A DNA stretch of 64,000 nucleotides, from assembly GCA_011620605.1 (NCBI GenBank), contig WOYW01000001.1, positions 1-64,000 of the forward strand, given 5' to 3'. A program made the translations under genes and the position numbers. Positions within the stretch are counted from its first letter, which is position 1. Each line of letters starts with the position of its first letter. Origin of the DNA: Bacteroidales bacterium. GTDB lineage: Bacteria; Bacteroidota; Bacteroidia; Bacteroidales; UBA932. This document shows positions 59,892 through 64,000 of the stretch, one piece after another. Below the pieces are notes generated by a model that worked only from the letters and a program-made list of their open reading frames with translations, had not been told where the DNA came from and made no database searches.

Positions 59892-60715
59892 GGAAGCGCC
59901 CTGCCCAGGGCCGCCTGCCAGTATTCCCAGGAATGTGCCCCGTCAAATATCCTGACCTGCAAAGGGATCCCCTTTTCCTTCATGGCCAGGGAAAATTCCA
60001 CATTGGCCCGGTAAGTGAAATCATCGTCTCCGCAATCGATCACCCAGATCACCGACCGTAAAAAAGCCGCATCTTCCCCGGAAATTCCGGAAATGTATTT
60101 AACTGCATTGTTATCCTCAACCCTTTGCTGAATATCCCTGTTAACCGGATCATCCTCTTTGTACATGGAAAGATCCATTTTGTAAAGGTAGGCGCTCATG
60201 GCGTAAACCACAGAAAAAAGATCCGGTCTGTGACAGCCGTACATGATTGACCCCTGTCCTCCCATGGACAGGCCGGCGATCGCACGGGACCCTTTCTCTG
60301 AACGGATCCTGTACCTACTTTCAACAACCGGCATGAATTCCTGGTAGAAATGATCTTCAAAATTCCAATTCCCTCCGTTGAAATACGTCATCAGGGTAGT
60401 TCCGGCATCAGGCATAACAATGATCATTTCCCGGGCCTCACGGGCCGATATCAGCCGGTCCGCAATCCGGACCATATTACCCACCCGGCCCCAATCACGC
60501 CAGGAACCGCCTCCGCCATGGAGTAAATAAAGTACAGGGTATTCCCGTTCCGGGCTGCTTTGATAACCCTCAGGCAGATACACAGCAAAATAACGTACCT
60601 CTCCCAGAATGGTACTCTCCAGGGAATCAACCACATAACTTCCCCTGGCAAGGGCTGATAAGGGACTTGAACAACACAACACTATAAGTGTCAATAAACT
60701 AACAATTTTTTTCAT
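59870..60715 (-). CDS. Secreted alpha/beta-hydrolase esterase (feruloyl/S-formylglutathione-hydrolase-like)
   Basis: 281 residues with a cleavable signal sequence (about 1-24; a CC pair at 14-15 also allows a lipoprotein). The esterase-D-like fold shows the oxyanion region YLLHGGGGSWRDW, nucleophile elbow GLSMGGQG, an acidic residue in DCGDDDFTY and the catalytic His in GAHSWEYWQ. Such enzymes often deacylate plant polysaccharides or act on small esters; the substrate is not evident. A minus-strand TAnnTTTG element lies at 60737-60744. Confidence 0.82.
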   Translation of the reverse strand: MKKIVSLLTLIVLCCSSPLSALARGSYVVDSLESTILGEVRYFAVYLPEGYQSSPEREYPVLYLLHGGGGSWRDWGRVGNMVRIADRLISAREAREMIIVMPDAGTTLMTYFNGGNWNFEDHFYQEFMPVVESRYRIRSEKGSRAIAGLSMGGQGSIMYGCHRPDLFSVVYAMSAYLYKMDLSMYKEDDPVNRDIQQRVEDNNAVKYISGISGEDAAFLRSVIWVIDCGDDDFTYRANVEFSLAMKEKGIPLQVRIFDGAHSWEYWQAALGRALPYISATL

Positions 60716-60736
60716 GGTTCCCGAATTTTTTCTTTA

Positions 60737-60744
60737 CAAAAATA
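60737..60744 (-). promoter_or_regulatory. Putative -7 promoter element of the esterase gene
   Basis: Reads TATTTTTG on the minus strand (TAnnTTTG), 21 bp before the esterase ATG. Divergent from the riboswitch promoter. Confidence 0.45.
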
Positions 60745-60767
60745 GCATATTATTGCTCCAAACCATC

Positions 60768-60775
60768 TATATTTG
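60768..60775 (+). promoter_or_regulatory. Putative -7 promoter element of the B12 locus
   Basis: TATATTTG directly before the cobalamin riboswitch, so transcription should begin near 60782 at the aptamer's 5' edge. Confidence 0.6.
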
Positions 60776-60779
60776 CAGA

Positions 60780-60965
60780 GCACCGGTTCCAACAGACCTG
60801 AAAACGGTCCCAAGGATTAAAAGGGAATGCCGTGAAATTCGGCAACAGTTCCCGCTGCTGTGAGTCCCAGGAACTTAAGTTCCAAAAGTTCCCGTCATTC
60901 TTGCCACTGACCAAACGGTTCGGGAAGGCGACGGTAACAGGGATAAGTCAGAAGACCTGCCGTCG
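60780..60965 (+). ncRNA. Cobalamin riboswitch
   Basis: The 5' leader carries the hallmark cobalamin-aptamer elements in order: AAAAGGGAATGCCGTG (60829 on), AACAGTTCCCGCTGCTGTGA (60844 on), GCCACTG (60903-60909), CGGGAAGGCG (60921-60930) and the B12-box core GTCAGAAGACCTGCC (about 60947-60961). The start codon of the next gene is 37 bp past the 3' edge. No separate U-tract terminator is seen, so control of translation or of a pseudoknot with the leader is likely. Boundaries are estimates. Confidence 0.88.
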
Positions 60966-61001
60966 TAAAACTAGCGGAGAACTAATTAATTTTCTAAAAA
61001 C

Positions 61002-61790
61002 ATGAAAAGCTTTCCTTTATTAATTGCCCTGTGCATTGCTGCACTTTTTGTGCGTTGTACCCCTTGTGTTCCCGGAGAACCCAAACCTTTTGTCGTCACT
61101 TTTGAAGACGCCCCGCAGTCGGCTCTGGCCAATTCCATTTACGGGGACAACCTTTACCAGGAGTCCTATACCCCCTACATTCATGAATATACGGGGATGA
61201 CCTTTGGATACGCCTTTTCGTCCTTCGAGTACGAAGGATATGTATACAGTTCCTGGAACGGGATTGTTATGTCTCAATGGAATGACATGTTCACACAAGG
61301 TTATACAAACCAGTGCAGCGTATTTTACCGGGACCCGAAGACCGGATTTGGAGGTCATGGCAAGTCTGCCACCTTTGCCCTGGTATACCTGGGAACGAAT
61401 GCCGTTATCTCCTTTGAAGATCCGGAAAAAGAGATGAGTTTTCTGTCCCTCTTCGTAGCCAACGGTTCCTATACAGCTTTATCCATGATCCACGGAGACA
61501 TGTTCTGCAAAATTTTTTCCTATGAAGATAAAGACTGGCTGAAACTGACCTTTACAGGGTATGACAAGGAAGGTGCAGTTACGGGCAGCTCGGATTGTTA
61601 CCTGGCTGACTTTCGTACCCCGGAAGCCGAAGGTGTGGGCACGTCCTGGCAGAAAGTGGACCTGACCCCGCTGGGATACGTACACAGCATAACCTTTTCC
61701 ATGGAAAGTTCAGACACAGGAGCCTACGGGATGAACACGCCTGCCTATTTTTGCCTGGACAATATCATTGTTGAAAATTATCCCCTCTAA
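61002..61790 (+). CDS. DUF4465-type lipoprotein of the B12 locus
   Basis: 262 residues. Signal sequence with a possible lipobox Cys at 19 (FVRC) and a second Cys two residues on. The body is beta-rich and ends with NTPAYFCLDNIIVENYPL, the usual DUF4465 C-terminus; VTFEDAP is near the start. Related lipoproteins sit in B12 transport loci of Bacteroides and some bind B12 at the surface (BtuH-like, from memory). First gene after the riboswitch, so B12-responsive surface binding is inferred. Confidence 0.72.
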   Translation: MKSFPLLIALCIAALFVRCTPCVPGEPKPFVVTFEDAPQSALANSIYGDNLYQESYTPYIHEYTGMTFGYAFSSFEYEGYVYSSWNGIVMSQWNDMFTQGYTNQCSVFYRDPKTGFGGHGKSATFALVYLGTNAVISFEDPEKEMSFLSLFVANGSYTALSMIHGDMFCKIFSYEDKDWLKLTFTGYDKEGAVTGSSDCYLADFRTPEAEGVGTSWQKVDLTPLGYVHSITFSMESSDTGAYGMNTPAYFCLDNIIVENYPL

Positions 61791-61801
61791 TAATCCCGAA
61801 A

Positions 61802-62815
61802 ATGACCCGGACGTTTCTTGTAATATTGTTACTGTTCCCTGCGGTCTCCTGTATGAAATACGGACCTTCGGCCACGGAAACGTTTGAACCGGGACCTTCT
61901 TCAAAAGGGCTTTTCATTATTAATGAGGGGAATTTTATGTATGGCAACGCCTCCCTCACTTATTACGATACCAAATCCGGAACCGTTGAAAATGAAGTAT
62001 TTATAAGAGCAAACGGGGTCAACCTGGGAGATGTGGCGCAATCCATGACGATCCATAACGGAAAAGGATACATTGTTATCAACAACTCGGGGGTAATATT
62101 CGTCATTGATCCCGCAACATTCCTCATAACGGGGAATATCACGGGCCTGATCTCACCGCGTCACATTCATTTTGTAAATGATAATAAAGCCTACATAACC
62201 GATCTGTACAGGGAAAAGATCACTATTGTTGACCCGGTAACATACACTATTACAGGATCAATAAATACACCGGGTCACAGATCCACTGAAGAAATGGTAC
62301 AGTGGGACAACTACCTGTTTGTGAGCTGTTGGTCATACGACAACAAAATACTGGTCATTGACACACAAACGGACGTTGTTACCGATTCCATTGAAGTGGG
62401 AGATCAGCCTTCGCAAATGCTGCTTGACAAAAACGACAAGATCTGGTGTGCTGCCTCCGGGAAAATATTCCGTATAGACGCACCTACAAGAAATGTTGAA
62501 AAAATTTTTACTGTGTCAGACGAAGCGGCATATTCCTACCTGGCCCTCAACGCCACCAGGGATACCGTGTACATCATGAACCGGGATGTATGGCGTATGT
62601 CCTCTGATGCAGGCACAATCCCTCTTAAACCGTTTATCAGCAATCAAAACAAACGCTATTACGGATTGGCCGTAGATCCGGCCACATCCCACATTTATAT
62701 TGCAGACGCCATAGATTATGTGCAACCCGGAAAAATTTACTGCTTTGATCCGGAAGGAGTTCCCGTAGATACATTGACTGCGGGTATCAACCCGGGTGCT
62801 TTTTGTTTTAAATGA
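61802..62815 (+). CDS. YncE/BtuG-like beta-propeller lipoprotein
   Basis: 337 residues with a lipobox (FPAVSC, Cys17). It begins with the family-typical GLFIINEGNFMYGNASLTYY, and repeating blade segments follow (VFIRANGVNLGDVAQSM; GYIVINNSGVIFVIDP; KAYITDLYREKITIVDP; ILVIDTQTDVV; YIADAIDYVQPGKIYCFDP). This matches the seven-bladed BtuG lipoproteins that capture cobalamin at the cell surface and pass it to BtuB in Bacteroides. It lies 11 bp after the DUF4465 gene and its stop overlaps a possible start of the next gene. Confidence 0.78.
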   Translation: MTRTFLVILLLFPAVSCMKYGPSATETFEPGPSSKGLFIINEGNFMYGNASLTYYDTKSGTVENEVFIRANGVNLGDVAQSMTIHNGKGYIVINNSGVIFVIDPATFLITGNITGLISPRHIHFVNDNKAYITDLYREKITIVDPVTYTITGSINTPGHRSTEEMVQWDNYLFVSCWSYDNKILVIDTQTDVVTDSIEVGDQPSQMLLDKNDKIWCAASGKIFRIDAPTRNVEKIFTVSDEAAYSYLALNATRDTVYIMNRDVWRMSSDAGTIPLKPFISNQNKRYYGLAVDPATSHIYIADAIDYVQPGKIYCFDPEGVPVDTLTAGINPGAFCFK

Positions 62816-62817
62816 TC

Positions 62818-64000
62818 ATGAAAAAGTATATATACATACCACTGGTTTTCCTGGTTTTCATTCTGAACGGATGTAACGGAGGCCGGGAATTGTATACCTT
62901 GCCGGCACCTGAGATCCGACTTGAGGATCAGGACGGCATCTATACCCTGAAAGTAGGAAATACACTGACTCTGGCCCCACAGGTCCGTTACGCACAGGAT
63001 GCCGTCTATGCATGGACGATGGACGGAAATATGGTCAGTACAAAAACTGTTTATGTTTTCAATGCCGATTACCCGGGAACGTATTACCTGACCTTTAAAG
63101 TAATACGCCAAGACATAACGGTCAGCAAAGACATCCGTATAAATGTGGAAAGAAGTGCCGTTCCTGCCATATTTCTTGCCGTTCCTGAAAATGGTTTTTC
63201 CATTTTACCTTACAGTACCCTGACCTTGCGTCCCATTGTTGATAACGCTCAAAACGCCATCTATACCTGGAAAGTCAATGACGTGGAAGTCAGCAGGGAC
63301 AGCATCTACCTTTTCAGTACACCACAAACAGGTCTCTTTAACCTCTTTTTCAGTGCCCGGACAACGGAAGGTTGTGATGAGATCCGCTTTTTAATTACCG
63401 TAAGTGAACAGACAGACGACGAAAACGGACACGATCCTCCTGAAGTACCCTCGGGGAAATATTTCCGCCCCGTTCAGGAAAACAGCCGGGCAGACTGGGC
63501 GGCTATACATGACTACCTGCCGGCACCCGGCCAGTTTATTAACGAATCCGGGACCGGGGGTTTTGCCGGGGAAAACACACAGCAAACAGCCATCTTTTAT
63601 TCCGAAAACAGGCTGAAAAACAACCTGTTTGTTTCCCTGGGAGCTTTCGGCGGGTATATTGTAGCCGCGTTTGACCACAGCATTGTCAATGACGGCGGGT
63701 ATAACCTTCAGATAGAAGGCAACGCCCACGAAAATTCTTCCGAGCCCGGGATCGTTTGGGTTATGCAGGATAGCAACGGGAACGGGTTGCCTGACGATGG
63801 ATGGTTTGAGTTAAAAGGCAGCGAAGATAACGCAGGAACGGTTCGCCGGAATTACAGTGTCACCTATTTTAAACCGCGTCAATCCGGTTCTCCTGTACAC
63901 TGGATCGACAATAAGGGGATCACCGGCAAAGTAGATTACCTGGGTGCATATCATGACCAGGAGACTTATTATCCGCTGTGGATAGATACTGAATATTACA
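62818..64000 (+). CDS. PKD-like surface lipoprotein (3' end beyond window)
   Basis: Open frame of 394 codons running off the window. It begins MKKYIYIPLVFLVFILNGC with a lipobox Cys at 19. Two immunoglobulin/PKD-like repeats follow (about 30-110 and 115-195), each with an A-x-Y-x-W segment (AVYAWTMDG; AIYTWKVND). The next part (from about 215) contains GFAGENTQQTAIFYSEN and a calcium-loop-like DSNGNGLPDDGW. Similar proteins sit beside BtuG and BtuB in Bacteroidetes B12 loci. An alternative start at 62812 would give a 4-bp overlap with the previous stop. Confidence 0.72.
   Translation, partial: MKKYIYIPLVFLVFILNGCNGGRELYTLPAPEIRLEDQDGIYTLKVGNTLTLAPQVRYAQDAVYAWTMDGNMVSTKTVYVFNADYPGTYYLTFKVIRQDITVSKDIRINVERSAVPAIFLAVPENGFSILPYSTLTLRPIVDNAQNAIYTWKVNDVEVSRDSIYLFSTPQTGLFNLFFSARTTEGCDEIRFLITVSEQTDDENGHDPPEVPSGKYFRPVQENSRADWAAIHDYLPAPGQFINESGTGGFAGENTQQTAIFYSENRLKNNLFVSLGAFGGYIVAAFDHSIVNDGGYNLQIEGNAHENSSEPGIVWVMQDSNGNGLPDDGWFELKGSEDNAGTVRRNYSVTYFKPRQSGSPVHWIDNKGITGKVDYLGAYHDQETYYPLWIDTEYY

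Overview
The window is a chromosomal segment of a member of the Bacteroidetes, most likely the order Bacteroidales. The evidence is convergent. The ATP synthase operon has the Bacteroides-type order (beta-epsilon-I-like-a-c-b-delta-alpha-gamma). The RNA polymerase omega subunit is of the Bacteroidetes type. There is the core cluster tRNA-Thr/Tyr/Gly/Thr - tuf - tRNA-Trp - secE - nusG - rplKAJL - rpoBC, and the set nadK-uppS-bamA-ompH-ompH-murI. Many genes are preceded by the Bacteroidetes -7 promoter element TAnnTTTG. 2-oxoacid:ferredoxin oxidoreductase genes and a vitamin B12 capture locus suggest an anaerobic or gut-like lifestyle (inference). The species cannot be named from sequence reading alone.

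Layout. 1-1.3 kb: tyrosine recombinase (XerC/D type) and hibernation factor. 1.3-8.5 kb (minus strand): complete F-type ATP synthase operon. 8.5-25 kb: parE-parC-shikimate kinase, recJ, lysS-SPOUT methyltransferase-aroE-ssb, two tandem MFS transporters, purA-dxs. 25-38 kb: tRNA cluster and the tuf-to-rpoC transcription/translation block, ending in a clear terminator. 38-43.2 kb: korAB, gdhA and a type II pantothenate kinase. 43.1-49.2 kb (minus strand): nadK-uppS-bamA-two Skp-like chaperones-glutamate racemase, an envelope-biogenesis block. 49.2-52.9 kb: pdxJ, a third Skp-like protein, purC and a LysM protein with a probable periplasmic-binding fold. 52.9-57.5 kb (minus strand): bamD-rpoZ-recN-nagB and trxB. 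57.5-60.7 kb: tRNA-Pro, a nucleoside-recognition membrane protein, an uncharacterised HExxH lipoprotein and a secreted esterase. 60.7-64 kb: cobalamin riboswitch followed by three lipoproteins of a B12 uptake locus, the last cut by the window end.

Most genes are housekeeping and well understood; I saw no CRISPR array, insertion sequence, prophage or toxin-antitoxin pair. The places worth a second look are the riboswitch-controlled B12 surface-lipoprotein locus, the HExxH lipoprotein, the LysM/binding-protein fusion, the deep convergent overlap of the pantothenate kinase and murI genes, the interruption of the hpf-tRNA-tuf neighbourhood by about 24 kb including the ATP synthase operon, and several RNA structures (tRNA-Trp/secE spacer, rplL-rpoB attenuator). 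No stretch over 300 bases lacks a feature: the longest gene-free parts are the tRNA cluster (24986-25479) and the riboswitch leader (60716-61001).
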